This document shows, piece after piece, positions 24,433 to 32,691 of a stretch of 39,509 nt of DNA. The number at the start of each line of letters is the position of its first letter. The stretch's first letter is position 1. The notes under the pieces were generated by a model. The model worked only from the letters and a program-made list of their open reading frames with translations, was not told the DNA's origin and searched no databases. The translations under genes were made by a program, and so were the position numbers. Source of the stretch: a virus; the IMG/VR virus record IMGVR_UViG_3300028925_010123, positions 1 through 39,509 of that record; one strand, written 5' to 3'.

Positions 24433-24826
24433 AATAGCAATCATAGGTAGTAGAACTTATACGAATAAGAAAAAGATTCAAGATTTCTTATTCAGATTAA
24501 AAATGGAACATAAAGATATGGAGATTGTAAGTGGTGGAGCAAAAGACGGAGCAGATAAATACGCAAAGAGATTTGCATTAGAATTTGGACTAAAGTATTC
24601 AGAGTTCCCACCACAACATCAAACACATAATCAACATTGTATAATGGAAGCGTATAATTATGGTAAAGAATATAATGTTGGATATTATCATAAAAGAAAT
24701 AAAGACTTAGTAAAATATTCAGACAAGGTTGTGGCATTTATCAAAGATGATATCATTACCAATGGAACAAAATCAGCATTAGAATATTGCGAAAAAAATA
24801 ATAAAAAATTCGTTATTTTAAGTTAA
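24422..24826 (+). CDS. SLOG / DUF2493-like Rossmann-type protein
   Basis: The 134-aa protein has the nucleotide-binding signs of the SLOG superfamily (YspA/DUF2493 type): IAIIGSRTYTNKKKI near the start, VSGGAKDGADKYAKRFA (about 37-53), and a final strand NGTKSALEYCEKNNKKFVIL. Such proteins bind nucleotides or ligands and appear in stress and phage-defence settings, but a specific role here is unknown. I place the start at ATG 24422; AAGG lies only one base upstream, so an in-frame earlier start (24359) remains possible although it would overlap the previous gene by 74 bases. Confidence 0.68.
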   Translation: MIIKIAIIGSRTYTNKKKIQDFLFRLKMEHKDMEIVSGGAKDGADKYAKRFALEFGLKYSEFPPQHQTHNQHCIMEAYNYGKEYNVGYYHKRNKDLVKYSDKVVAFIKDDIITNGTKSALEYCEKNNKKFVILS

Positions 24827-24830
24827 GGTT

Positions 24831-24843
24831 GATATTTATTACT
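24831..24843 (+). promoter_or_regulatory. Upstream motif GATATTTATTACT before the regulator gene
   Basis: Matches GATAYTTATTAYT at every position, 40 bases before the ATG of the ribbon-helix-helix gene, in the only gap between 22306 and 25074. A TATATATGTATATA alternating tract follows and may be an operator or part of a -10 region. Confidence 0.4.
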
Positions 24844-24870
24844 GAATATATATGTATATACAAGGACAAT

Positions 24871-25074
24871 ATGAGTAGAAACAAAGAAGAAAAATTAACA
24901 TCAGTAAAAGTAATTGACGAACTCTATAAGAAATTTAGAGAGAAATCAATTCGTGAGGACTTTTCATTACAAAAGCTTGTAAATCGTAGTTTAGATTTAT
25001 TTGTTTATGATGAAGAGTTTGCAAAAAAGGTTATGGAATATAGTGAGTTGGAAGAAAGCGGTTCTAAATATTAA
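24871..25074 (+). CDS. Small ribbon-helix-helix-like DNA-binding protein, 67 aa
   Basis: The sequence KLTSVKVIDELYKKFREKSIREDFSLQKLVNRSLDLF fits a MetJ/Arc/CopG-type strand-helix-helix: a short strand (TSVKV), helix A and, after FSLQ, helix B. The final 20 residues are acidic. Such dimers repress or activate nearby promoters. The start is ATG 24871, with AAGGA at 24862-24866; an in-frame start at 24829 would give an unlikely hydrophobic extension. It stands just before the glycan cluster and behind an AT-alternating tract, so it may regulate itself or that cluster. Confidence 0.68.
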   Translation: MSRNKEEKLTSVKVIDELYKKFREKSIREDFSLQKLVNRSLDLFVYDEEFAKKVMEYSELEESGSKY

Positions 25075-25092
25075 TAAATACGAAGAGGTTTT

Positions 25093-26517
25093 ATGGAATT
25101 ACCAAAATTAAAAAAAGTTACAGAAGTTAAAAAGAAAAAGATTATGCTACTATCAGACGATTTACGTATGTCAAGTGGTGTCGGTACAATGTCAAGAGAG
25201 ATTGTAATGGGAACCCTTAATGAGTTTGATTGGGTTCAAGTTGCAGGTGCAATAAAACATCCAGATGCGGGTAAAGCAATTGATATGTGTGATAGTGCCA
25301 GAGAAGAAACAGGTGTTGAAGACGCATATCTAAAACTATATCCAGTATCAGGTTATGGTAGTCAAGATATATTGAGAGAATTATTACAAGTAGAAAAGCC
25401 AGATGCTATTCTACACTACACAGACCCAAGATTTTGGAAGTGGTTATATGATATGGAACACGAGTTAAGACAAACAATTCCTATATTCTATTATAATATA
25501 TGGGATGACTTACCTTATCCTATGTGGAACGAACCATTTTACGAAAGTTGTGATTTGATTATGAATATTTCAAAGCAAACGCACAATATTGTTCAAAATG
25601 TTTGTCTTGATAAACCAAGAACAGATTGGGATTCAACTTATGTTCCACACGGAATAAATGAAAAATATTTCTATCCAGTTGATAATAAAAAAGAACAATT
25701 GGAAATGAATAAAATGAAATCAGAACTATTTCAAGGTAAAGATTTAGATTTTGTTTTATTTTACAATAATAGAAATATCAAAAGAAAAATGACTTCTGAT
25801 GCTATCTTAGCATTTAGAGAATTTGCATACAATTTACCAGAAGAAAAGAGAAAAAAGACTGCATTTGTTCTACATACACAGCCAAAAGACCAACACGGAA
25901 CAGATTTACCTGCAGTTGTAGAAGCAATGTGTCCAGATTTGAACATAATATTCTCAACACAAAAACTTTCCAATCAACATCTAAATTATCTATACAACAT
26001 AGCAGATGTCACAATCAATATCGCATCCAATGAGGGATTCGGATTAGGAACGTGTGAATCATTGATGTGCGCAACACCAATTATTGTTAATGTTACAGGT
26101 GGATTACAAGACCAATGTGGATTTAGATTAAAAGATAAATTCATTACTTATAAAGATTATGCAGATGTTGAAACACTACACGATTGGAGAAAGTGGGAAA
26201 ACAATGAAGATTTAACTCACGGAGAGTGGGTAAAACCAGTATGGCCGAGAAGTCGTTCATTACAAGGTTCAATTCCAACACCTTATATCTTTGATGATAG
26301 AATTGATTATATTGATGTATCAGAAAAAATTAGAGAATGGTATGATATGGATAAAGAAGAAAGAGAATCTTGTGGTAGAGAAGGATATGAATTTGTTTGT
26401 GGAGATGACTCAATGATGAGTGCACGATGGATGTGTAAGAACTTTGAAGACCATATGAATACAGCATTTGATAAGTGGACACCACGAAAACGATTTGAAA
26501 TTATAGGGGTTAAATAA
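25093..26517 (+). CDS. Glycosyltransferase, GT-B fold (GT4-like), 474 aa
   Basis: Retaining-type sugar transferase using a nucleotide sugar. After a basic N-terminus comes IMLLSDDLRMSSGVGTMSREI (17-37), the typical glycine-bearing first loop. The donor-site E-x7-E motif is ASNEGFGLGTCESL (Glu314 and Glu322). VPHGINEKYFYP (184-195) and HTQPKD lie in the expected order. No membrane segment, so cytoplasmic. Acceptor unknown: lipid-linked glycan, protein or modified DNA base are all possible. It is followed with a one-base overlap by a second GT-B enzyme, and the two share general layout but not close sequence. Confidence 0.8.
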   Translation: MELPKLKKVTEVKKKKIMLLSDDLRMSSGVGTMSREIVMGTLNEFDWVQVAGAIKHPDAGKAIDMCDSAREETGVEDAYLKLYPVSGYGSQDILRELLQVEKPDAILHYTDPRFWKWLYDMEHELRQTIPIFYYNIWDDLPYPMWNEPFYESCDLIMNISKQTHNIVQNVCLDKPRTDWDSTYVPHGINEKYFYPVDNKKEQLEMNKMKSELFQGKDLDFVLFYNNRNIKRKMTSDAILAFREFAYNLPEEKRKKTAFVLHTQPKDQHGTDLPAVVEAMCPDLNIIFSTQKLSNQHLNYLYNIADVTINIASNEGFGLGTCESLMCATPIIVNVTGGLQDQCGFRLKDKFITYKDYADVETLHDWRKWENNEDLTHGEWVKPVWPRSRSLQGSIPTPYIFDDRIDYIDVSEKIREWYDMDKEERESCGREGYEFVCGDDSMMSARWMCKNFEDHMNTAFDKWTPRKRFEIIGVK

Positions 26518-27833
26518 TGAAACCATTAGTATTAGTATCAGCACCAGTAAGAACAAGAAGTGGGTATGGAAATCACTCACGAGATATTTGTCAAGCACTA
26601 ATTCAATCGGATAAATATGATTTGAGAATACAAGCACTTCGTTGGGGAACAACACCAATGAATGCATTAGAAGTGGATAATCCAGTTCATCAAGAGATTG
26701 AGAAGAGAATTTTAATACAAGCAACTATGGAAAAACAACCTGATGTTCATTTACATATTGTTGTTCCGAACGAATTTCAACCAATAGCTAAAAAGAATAT
26801 TGGAATCACAGCAGGTATTGAACATACGGTTCCACCAGCAAGTTGGTTTGATGGAATTAATCGTATGGACTTGACAATACTAACATCTGAATTTTCAAAG
26901 TCTGGATTTGCAGAAACTACATTTGATAAGGTTGATAATAAGACAAAGAAAGTTGTCGGTATAGTAAAAGTAGAAAAACCATTAGATGTATTATTTGAGG
27001 GAGCAGACCCTGAAATATATAAACAAACAGCAGAATTATCAGATGATATGAAAGAAGAATTTTCAAAAATAGATAATGACTTTTGTTTTCTTTATGTAGG
27101 ACATTGGTTACAAGGTAAATTAGGTGAAGACAGAAAAGATACGGGTATGATGTTGAAAGTATTCTTAGAAACATTCAAAGGTATGAAAGATAAACCAGCA
27201 CTAATTATGAAAACAAGTGGAGCAGGATTTTCTATCATAGATAGAAGAGATATACTTGAAAAAATAGATTTAATTAAACAGAATGTCAAGTCAGATGATT
27301 TACCAGATGTATATTTATTACACGGAGACTTAACTGATGAAGAAATGAATCAAATGTACAATCATAAAAAAGTAAAGGCACATTTGACATTTACTCACGG
27401 AGAGGGATTTGGAAGACCATTGTTAGAAGCATCATTTAGTGGAAAACCAATTATAGCACCAATCTCAACAGGTCAAGCAGATTTCTTAGATAAAAATTAT
27501 ACTGTGGAAATACCACATATAATGACAAAAGTTCCAGGAGGAGCATTTCCAAAGGAATATCATAATCCAGAAGCTCAATGGTCTACGGTAAATTATGGTA
27601 TTGCAAGTAAACTTATGAGAGATGTCCATAAGAACTACAAAAAATATGAACTTAAAGGTAAAAAGCAGATGATTGTAAATAGACAAATGTTTACTCACGA
27701 TAAAATGAGTAAGAAATTGATATCTATTGTTGATAAGATGTTAGAGAGTGTTCCACAACCAGTAAAGTTAAAGATACCAAGTCTAACAAAAGAACCAAAG
27801 AAATTAAAATTACCAACATTAAAAAAGGGATAA
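26517..27833 (+). CDS. Glycosyltransferase, GT-B fold, 438 aa
   Basis: Second GT4-like enzyme. The N-terminal VSAPVRTRSGYGNHSRDICQAL (7-28) is the acceptor-side loop; VLFEGADPEIY follows mid-protein; LTFTHGEGFGRPLLEASFSGKPIIA carries the E-x7-E donor motif. The C-terminal 30 residues are a Lys/Pro/Leu repeat-like tail (KLKIPSL, KKLKLPTL), unusual for the family and perhaps a docking or nucleic-acid-binding tail. Its ATG shares one base with the previous stop (TAATG), so the two transferases are made together and may act in sequence. Confidence 0.78.
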   Translation: MKPLVLVSAPVRTRSGYGNHSRDICQALIQSDKYDLRIQALRWGTTPMNALEVDNPVHQEIEKRILIQATMEKQPDVHLHIVVPNEFQPIAKKNIGITAGIEHTVPPASWFDGINRMDLTILTSEFSKSGFAETTFDKVDNKTKKVVGIVKVEKPLDVLFEGADPEIYKQTAELSDDMKEEFSKIDNDFCFLYVGHWLQGKLGEDRKDTGMMLKVFLETFKGMKDKPALIMKTSGAGFSIIDRRDILEKIDLIKQNVKSDDLPDVYLLHGDLTDEEMNQMYNHKKVKAHLTFTHGEGFGRPLLEASFSGKPIIAPISTGQADFLDKNYTVEIPHIMTKVPGGAFPKEYHNPEAQWSTVNYGIASKLMRDVHKNYKKYELKGKKQMIVNRQMFTHDKMSKKLISIVDKMLESVPQPVKLKIPSLTKEPKKLKLPTLKKG

Positions 27834-27834
27834 A

Positions 27835-28287
27835 ATGGCAGAAATAAAAATAACTTGTCCGAATTGTTTTACTGATACACAATGTTTTCAAGAAGAAGTG
27901 GAAGTAGAAAACTTCAGTTCTTATATGTGTTTTCAATGTGGATTTACAAGCAATTCATTATACAAAAATGATTCAGACGAATTAAAACAAATTAAAAAAT
28001 CTTCAACAGAATTAATGAGAGAAATCAGTATGTATGATTACGACAGAAAAATACATTGGTTTCCATCAGTATTGAATATGGGTAAACTCGGTTTAATCTA
28101 TCCTGAGGGTTCAAAAGACAATTGGAGCTGGAAATTAGCAGAAGTTCGTAAATTGTCTAATGAAGAGCAATCACAACCACAATATGAGGGACACGAATAC
28201 ACATTAGATGTTGACAATTCAAAAGAATTTGGCCAACACGAGTTTCTACAAGCTTGTAAAGATATGGGAATCGTAAAAGGCGTATGA
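27835..28287 (+). CDS. Zinc-ribbon protein, 150 aa
   Basis: An N-terminal ribbon, CPNC (Cys8/Cys11) and CFQCG (Cys32/Cys35) with an extra Cys17, precedes a charged helix and an aromatic-rich region WFPSVLNMGKLGLIYPEG. No enzyme motif. The general layout recalls small ribbon proteins of marine T4-like phages whose function is unknown. It is separated by one base from the glycosyltransferase and joined to the next gene by an ATGA overlap. It interrupts the glycan genes, so it may belong to older phage backbone. Confidence 0.68.
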   Translation: MAEIKITCPNCFTDTQCFQEEVEVENFSSYMCFQCGFTSNSLYKNDSDELKQIKKSSTELMREISMYDYDRKIHWFPSVLNMGKLGLIYPEGSKDNWSWKLAEVRKLSNEEQSQPQYEGHEYTLDVDNSKEFGQHEFLQACKDMGIVKGV

Positions 28288-28763
28288 AAAATACCACTTG
28301 GCAATTAGTAGAATCAGGACAAATTGTATCATTTAGATACAAATCTGAATCTGGCAAAAGTGCTAAAAGAACTGTTTTGTGCTTAGACCCAAGATTTAGT
28401 TATAGAAAGAAATCAACAGGTCGTATCGTTGAATTCTTTATAGGATTAGAATTATACGCACCAGGTAAAGGTAGAGTACCAGTAGGTAAACTTAATCAAT
28501 TATTTAAAATATTGGGAAAGGGTGATAGTACACCAGCCCAAACAACCAATCAAGAAATGGAGAAATTGTATAAAGCAGTAAGGGGATTTTTAAATTCAAC
28601 ACCTATTTTTAGAACATATTTACTAAGAAAATGTAGAAAAAATAGAGTATTTTTGGAAAATAAATATCAATCATTAAACACACTACAAGTCAAACAGGTA
28701 TCTGAAAAAATTAGTAAAGAAAAAGATACGGTAAATATATTGGAGAATAACCTTGAAGATTAG
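28284..28763 (+). CDS. Hypothetical protein with probable small beta-barrel N-terminus, 159 aa
   Basis: Residues 5-60 (WQLVESGQIVSFRYKS, KRTVLCLDPRF, IVEFFIGLELY) look like a short-strand SH3-like barrel; the rest is basic and helical (FRTYLLRKCRKNRVFLENKY). This suggests nucleic-acid or protein binding but no named family. It starts as ATGA on the previous stop and its end overlaps the TTG start of the next gene by 11 bases. Confidence 0.62.
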   Translation: MKNTTWQLVESGQIVSFRYKSESGKSAKRTVLCLDPRFSYRKKSTGRIVEFFIGLELYAPGKGRVPVGKLNQLFKILGKGDSTPAQTTNQEMEKLYKAVRGFLNSTPIFRTYLLRKCRKNRVFLENKYQSLNTLQVKQVSEKISKEKDTVNILENNLED

Positions 28764-29388
28764 TTACGCAATAACGGTTTGTAATGAACACATAGAATTG
28801 GATAATTTACTACATCATTTATCACAACATATTAGAGATGAAGATGAAGTAGTGGTTACACGAGATAGTAAAAACGGAACAGATGGAGTAGAAAAGGTTG
28901 TTGAAAAGTATGAGTATGGTGATTGGTTTAGAAACTTTGAAATAAATACTTTTTATTTTGACCCTAAAGACTTTTCAGCACTAAAGAATCATACAAAAGA
29001 ACATTGTAGTGGAGATTACATATTTCATTTAGACGCAGATGAAATACCAAATGAAATATTAATCAAACAATTACCACAGATATTAGAAATAAATGATGTG
29101 GAGTTGGTATGGATTCCAAGAATAAATACCGTAAAGGGAATTACAGAATTTCATATGAATTTATGGAATTGGAGAGCAACGGAACAAGGTTGGATTAACT
29201 TTCCAGATTATCAAGCAAGAGTATTTAAAAATGTAGAACACATTAAATGGGTAGGTAAAGTTCACGAAGTTATACAAGGTGCACAAACATTTTCACATTT
29301 ACCACCACACGAAGAATTGACATTATTACACAAGAAAGATATTGTCAGACAAGAAATGCAAAATAAAATATATGAAAACATCATATAA
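28753..29388 (+). CDS. Family 2-type glycosyltransferase, GT-A fold, 211 aa
   Basis: Starts with ISYAITVCNEHIELDNLLHHL (3-23), the usual GT2 opening, and has the metal-binding DADE in YIFHLDADEIP (about 92-102). The later WVGKVHEVIQG segment is common in short GT2 proteins of the polysaccharide type. No membrane helix. The start is TTG 28753 with GGAG at 28742-28745 seven bases upstream; no ATG fits. It adds a sugar to an unknown acceptor. It is short for the family (usually 230-350 aa), though the catalytic half is complete. Confidence 0.75.
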   Translation: MKISYAITVCNEHIELDNLLHHLSQHIRDEDEVVVTRDSKNGTDGVEKVVEKYEYGDWFRNFEINTFYFDPKDFSALKNHTKEHCSGDYIFHLDADEIPNEILIKQLPQILEINDVELVWIPRINTVKGITEFHMNLWNWRATEQGWINFPDYQARVFKNVEHIKWVGKVHEVIQGAQTFSHLPPHEELTLLHKKDIVRQEMQNKIYENII

Positions 29389-29403
29389 AGAGTAGAGGTT
29401 TTA

Positions 29404-29484
29404 ATGAAAAAAATGGTTACCGGTGATACAGAATTTGTAGACACCAATTTAGTTAAAAGGTTATTGAAAAATATAAATGAGTAA
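29404..29484 (+). pseudogene. 26-aa reading frame resembling a decayed epimerase N-terminus
   Basis: ATG 29404 to TAA 29484, preceded by a purine-rich AGAGG and overlapping the next ATG by 8 bases. The peptide MKKMVTGDTEFVDTNLVKRL follows the opening of NAD-dependent epimerases (VTGGTGFIGxNLVKRLL) residue by residue, except that the glycines needed for NAD binding are now Asp, Glu and Asp. I read it as the remnant of an epimerase gene lost from the cluster, perhaps kept as a leader whose translation helps start the next gene, which has no good ribosome site of its own. Confidence 0.45.
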
Positions 29485-30262
29485 AAATTTAATCTATATG
29501 ACGGCAGTCAATCACGATACCTCAACATACAGAAATTCAGACTATGCTAAATACTCTAAATTAAGTTGGAAATATTGGTGTAAAAGAAACAATATAGACT
29601 TTATAGTCATTGATAAACACCATCCAAGATATAAATTCCCAGTTTGGAATAAAGATACGATTTTCGACATTGTCGGTGATACTTATGATAAAATAGGTTA
29701 TGTTGATAGTGATACTATGGTTCATTGGAACGCTCCTAATCCATTTGACTTATATACAGATGAATGGTGTTGGGTTAGAGATTACGCAAATTTAAGATGG
29801 ACAACAGAAAGTATAAATAATTACCAAAGGTTTTATCCTAATCAAACATTAGACATTTATGATTATTATAATTCAGGTGTAAGTTTCTTTACTAAAGAAC
29901 ATAAACCTATATTTGACAATTTAATTAAGTTGTATGAAAACAATTCAGAAGAATTGGATAAATGTGCAACTATGGGTGGTGGAAAAGTTCAAACATTATT
30001 AAATTTTGAATTACAAAACCACGACATTAAAATAAAAGAGTTATCACCACAATGGAATATGTTTTCAATGCACAAACGAGAAATGTTTAGTCACAATTGG
30101 CAAGATGGTGAAGATAAAACACCACATTTTATTAAATATAGTTGGATATGGCACTTTACAGGCTTTCCAATAGAAGATAGAACAAGAATTATGAAAGATA
30201 CTTGGAAAGTAATACAAAATAAATATTTCCCAGAAAGTGATGAAGGTAAATTTGATGGATAA
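29477..30262 (+). CDS. Glycosyltransferase-like protein, GT-A fold with DSD motif, paralog A
   Basis: The 261-aa protein has a nucleotide-sugar-transferase layout: KNLIYMTAVNHD at the start, the DxD metal motif in IGYVDSDTMVHW (about 73-84), YYNSGVSFF in the middle and WIWHFTGFP (about 224-232) near the end. The pattern resembles GT8-type enzymes. The next gene encodes a recognisable relative with the same landmarks in the same order, so the pair arose by duplication. No signal peptide or membrane segment. Sugar and acceptor unknown. Confidence 0.68.
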   Translation: MSKNLIYMTAVNHDTSTYRNSDYAKYSKLSWKYWCKRNNIDFIVIDKHHPRYKFPVWNKDTIFDIVGDTYDKIGYVDSDTMVHWNAPNPFDLYTDEWCWVRDYANLRWTTESINNYQRFYPNQTLDIYDYYNSGVSFFTKEHKPIFDNLIKLYENNSEELDKCATMGGGKVQTLLNFELQNHDIKIKELSPQWNMFSMHKREMFSHNWQDGEDKTPHFIKYSWIWHFTGFPIEDRTRIMKDTWKVIQNKYFPESDEGKFDG

Positions 30263-30995
30263 AAATATTGTATTTATAATCGCAGTCAAGAAAGATGGAC
30301 AACTCAAACCAGAGTATGAAATCGGTATAGAGAGTTGGAGAAGATGGTGTAAGAAAAATGATGTTGATTTATTTTTATTAGAAGACCCAATTCTACCAAT
30401 GGAAGATATGCATATTATCTGGCAAAGGTATTTCTTATTTGATATTTATGATGCTAATAAAATTAAAGCAAATCAAACATTACTTGTGGACGCAGATACA
30501 ATAGTTCATCCTGATTGTCCAAACTTCTTCAATGAAACAGAAGACAAGTATTGTTTAGTTCACGATGACGGAAGTTATGATTGGGTATTGAGAGGTATGG
30601 AACACTATAAAAAAAGAGTGTATGATACAGAGTGGTTTAATTATTGGGAGTATGGGAATAGTGGATTCCAAATAGTTAATCAGAAGCATAGAGGGTTTTT
30701 TGAGTATATGAGAGAGTTTTATTTTAAAAATATAAAAGAAATTAATTTTATACAACAAAGTTATGGAATTGGAACAGACCAAACACCATTGAACTTCAAT
30801 CTGAGAGCGCAAGATGTTGATGTGAAGTTATTGGGATACAAATATAATATGGGTTGTATGTTAAAGAAAGAGATATTAGCAGAAGATATGTTATTTACAA
30901 AATTAGGTTGGGTATATCATTTCAATGGATTACCAAACAAAGACACAACGGTTCCACATTGGATGGAAAAAACATTTAGGTATTTATATGGTTAA
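30255..30995 (+). CDS. Glycosyltransferase-like protein, GT-A fold, paralog B
   Basis: Related to the preceding protein: KNIVFIIAVKKDG opening, TLLVDADTIVHPDCP (DxD) near residue 80, YGNSGFQIV in the middle and GWVYHFNGLPN near the end. 246 aa from ATG 30255, chosen because GAAGG (30242-30246) lies 8 bases upstream; upstream in-frame starts lack one. It overlaps the paralog's stop by 8 bases and the next gene by 8. Two neighbouring related transferases usually add successive or alternative sugars. Confidence 0.68.
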   Translation: MDKNIVFIIAVKKDGQLKPEYEIGIESWRRWCKKNDVDLFLLEDPILPMEDMHIIWQRYFLFDIYDANKIKANQTLLVDADTIVHPDCPNFFNETEDKYCLVHDDGSYDWVLRGMEHYKKRVYDTEWFNYWEYGNSGFQIVNQKHRGFFEYMREFYFKNIKEINFIQQSYGIGTDQTPLNFNLRAQDVDVKLLGYKYNMGCMLKKEILAEDMLFTKLGWVYHFNGLPNKDTTVPHWMEKTFRYLYG

Positions 30996-32691
30996 AGTTC
31001 ACTTAATAGGTTATGGAAAATGGGGAGCAGTGATTGATAATGCTATCAATGATTTAAATGTCAAATGGGTAGAACCAAAAGACGCAGATTGGATTATCAT
31101 ATCAACACCAAACGATTTACACTATGAGCAGGTTGCTTATTGGTTAAGTAAAAAGAAAAATGTATTCGTGGAAAAACCATTGACACTAAGTTATGATTCA
31201 GCAAAAGAATTATTTGATTTTGCAGATACTATGGGTGTAAAATTATATGTAGATGATATATTTGCTTGGAGAGATGATTACGATATATATGATGATGTAA
31301 ATCATTTCGTTTGGACTAAACCTAACCAGAAAGATAAGAATTACATTGATAGATTAGCATATCATCACTTTTATATGTGGGTTCGTGATACTGACTTTGA
31401 AATAGAGAGTATTACGGGTGAAATAAATGATTTCAAAATAGAATTACAAGACGGAAGAATTGCAGAGTTCTTTTATGGGGATAGTTCTGAGGTTGTTCAT
31501 TATGTTAACGAAGATGATATGGCACATAATCAAAACAATCCATTAAGAACAATGTTTGAACTTTTATTTCAATATTCAAATGATATCAGAATAAGTGACA
31601 TAAATAGAAAATTAACATTAAATGCAACCAAACTATCAGAACAAGTTAGAAAAACATTATTACCAAAAGCATTAGTTGTGGGTGGGGGAATCTTCGGAAC
31701 AACAGCAGCAGTAGCATTATCACATAATGGATATCAAGTAGAATTACACGAAGAACTTGAAGATGTGATGATGGCAGCATCAGATATTAATCAATACAGA
31801 TTACATAGAGGTTATCATTATCCACGAAGTAAAGAAACTGCACAAGAGTGTTTAGATGGATTGAAAACATTTAAAAGAAAGTATGAACATAGCGTAGTCA
31901 ATGGAAACATAGAACATTACTATGCAATATCATCAAAGGAATCTATGACAACACCAAGTCAGTATCTTGAATTTTTAAATGAAATGGACTTACCATACGA
32001 AAAAGTTGATTCATTACCAAATACAGATATCACATTAAAGGTTGAGGAAGAGTTATTTGACAATTATGGATTGTATGACGCAGTCAGAAGTAAATTGTGG
32101 AGTAGTGGTGTAGATGTTCAAAGGAATAGAACTACCACTAAAGATGATTTCAAGAATTATGATGTAGTTGTAGTGGCAACTTACGCAAAACTAAATGATT
32201 TACTCGACAATAAAAAGGAATATCAGTTTGAAGTGTGTGAAAAGCCAGTCGTTAGATTACCACGAGAATATGAAGGTAAGAGTATTGTCGTAATGGACGG
32301 CCCATTTATGTGTTTAGACCCATATGGACAAAAAAATCACGTATTGGGTAATGTAGTTCACGCAATCCACGAAACAAATATTGGTGAAGAGCCAATCGTA
32401 AGTAAAGAATTAAAACAATATCTAAACAAAGGTGTAATAGAAAAACCAAAGCACACCAACATAGATAAATTTATTAAAACAGGTAAAAGATTTTTCAAAG
32501 ACTTTGACAAACTAAAACACATAGGTTCAATGTATACCATTAGAACCGTACAAAAAAATAGAGAGCACGACGACGCAAGACCTACCTTAGTTAATCACGA
32601 GGGTGGAAATGTTTATAGTTTATTTTCAGGTAAAATAGATACTTGTGTTGACGCAGCAAACGAACTAATAAGGAGATTACAAGGTGATTAA
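30988..32691 (+). CDS. Fusion: Gfo/Idh/MocA-like dehydrogenase + FAD-dependent oxidoreductase
   Basis: A single 567-aa reading frame holds two redox modules. Residues 1-225: NAD(P)-binding VHLIGYGKWG (4-13), STPNDLHYEQVAYWL, then the family EKP motif at 62-64 and a helical C-terminal part. Residues 226-567: the FAD-binding ALVVGGGIFGTTAAVALS (228-245; G-G-G-I-F-G at 232-237) of the DAO-like group, followed by RLHRGYHYPRS and a long C-terminal domain. The usual MocA beta-sheet half is shortened. I start at ATG 30988 (TTAGG at 30976-30980, 7 bases upstream). The two steps could act in sequence on one sugar. This combination is unfamiliar to me. Confidence 0.75.
   Translation: MVKVHLIGYGKWGAVIDNAINDLNVKWVEPKDADWIIISTPNDLHYEQVAYWLSKKKNVFVEKPLTLSYDSAKELFDFADTMGVKLYVDDIFAWRDDYDIYDDVNHFVWTKPNQKDKNYIDRLAYHHFYMWVRDTDFEIESITGEINDFKIELQDGRIAEFFYGDSSEVVHYVNEDDMAHNQNNPLRTMFELLFQYSNDIRISDINRKLTLNATKLSEQVRKTLLPKALVVGGGIFGTTAAVALSHNGYQVELHEELEDVMMAASDINQYRLHRGYHYPRSKETAQECLDGLKTFKRKYEHSVVNGNIEHYYAISSKESMTTPSQYLEFLNEMDLPYEKVDSLPNTDITLKVEEELFDNYGLYDAVRSKLWSSGVDVQRNRTTTKDDFKNYDVVVVATYAKLNDLLDNKKEYQFEVCEKPVVRLPREYEGKSIVVMDGPFMCLDPYGQKNHVLGNVVHAIHETNIGEEPIVSKELKQYLNKGVIEKPKHTNIDKFIKTGKRFFKDFDKLKHIGSMYTIRTVQKNREHDDARPTLVNHEGGNVYSLFSGKIDTCVDAANELIRRLQGD

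Noticed and set aside
25073-25080. T4 late-promoter-like AATAAATA
   Set aside because: Seven of eight bases match TATAAATA, but it lies only 13 bases before the next ATG and overlaps the previous stop; in such AT-rich DNA this is expected by chance.
30925-30987. Upstream in-frame start of the redox fusion gene
   Set aside because: It would overlap the preceding transferase by 71 bases and add residues unlike a Rossmann opening; ATG 30988 has TTAGG 7 bases upstream and begins directly with the NAD motif.
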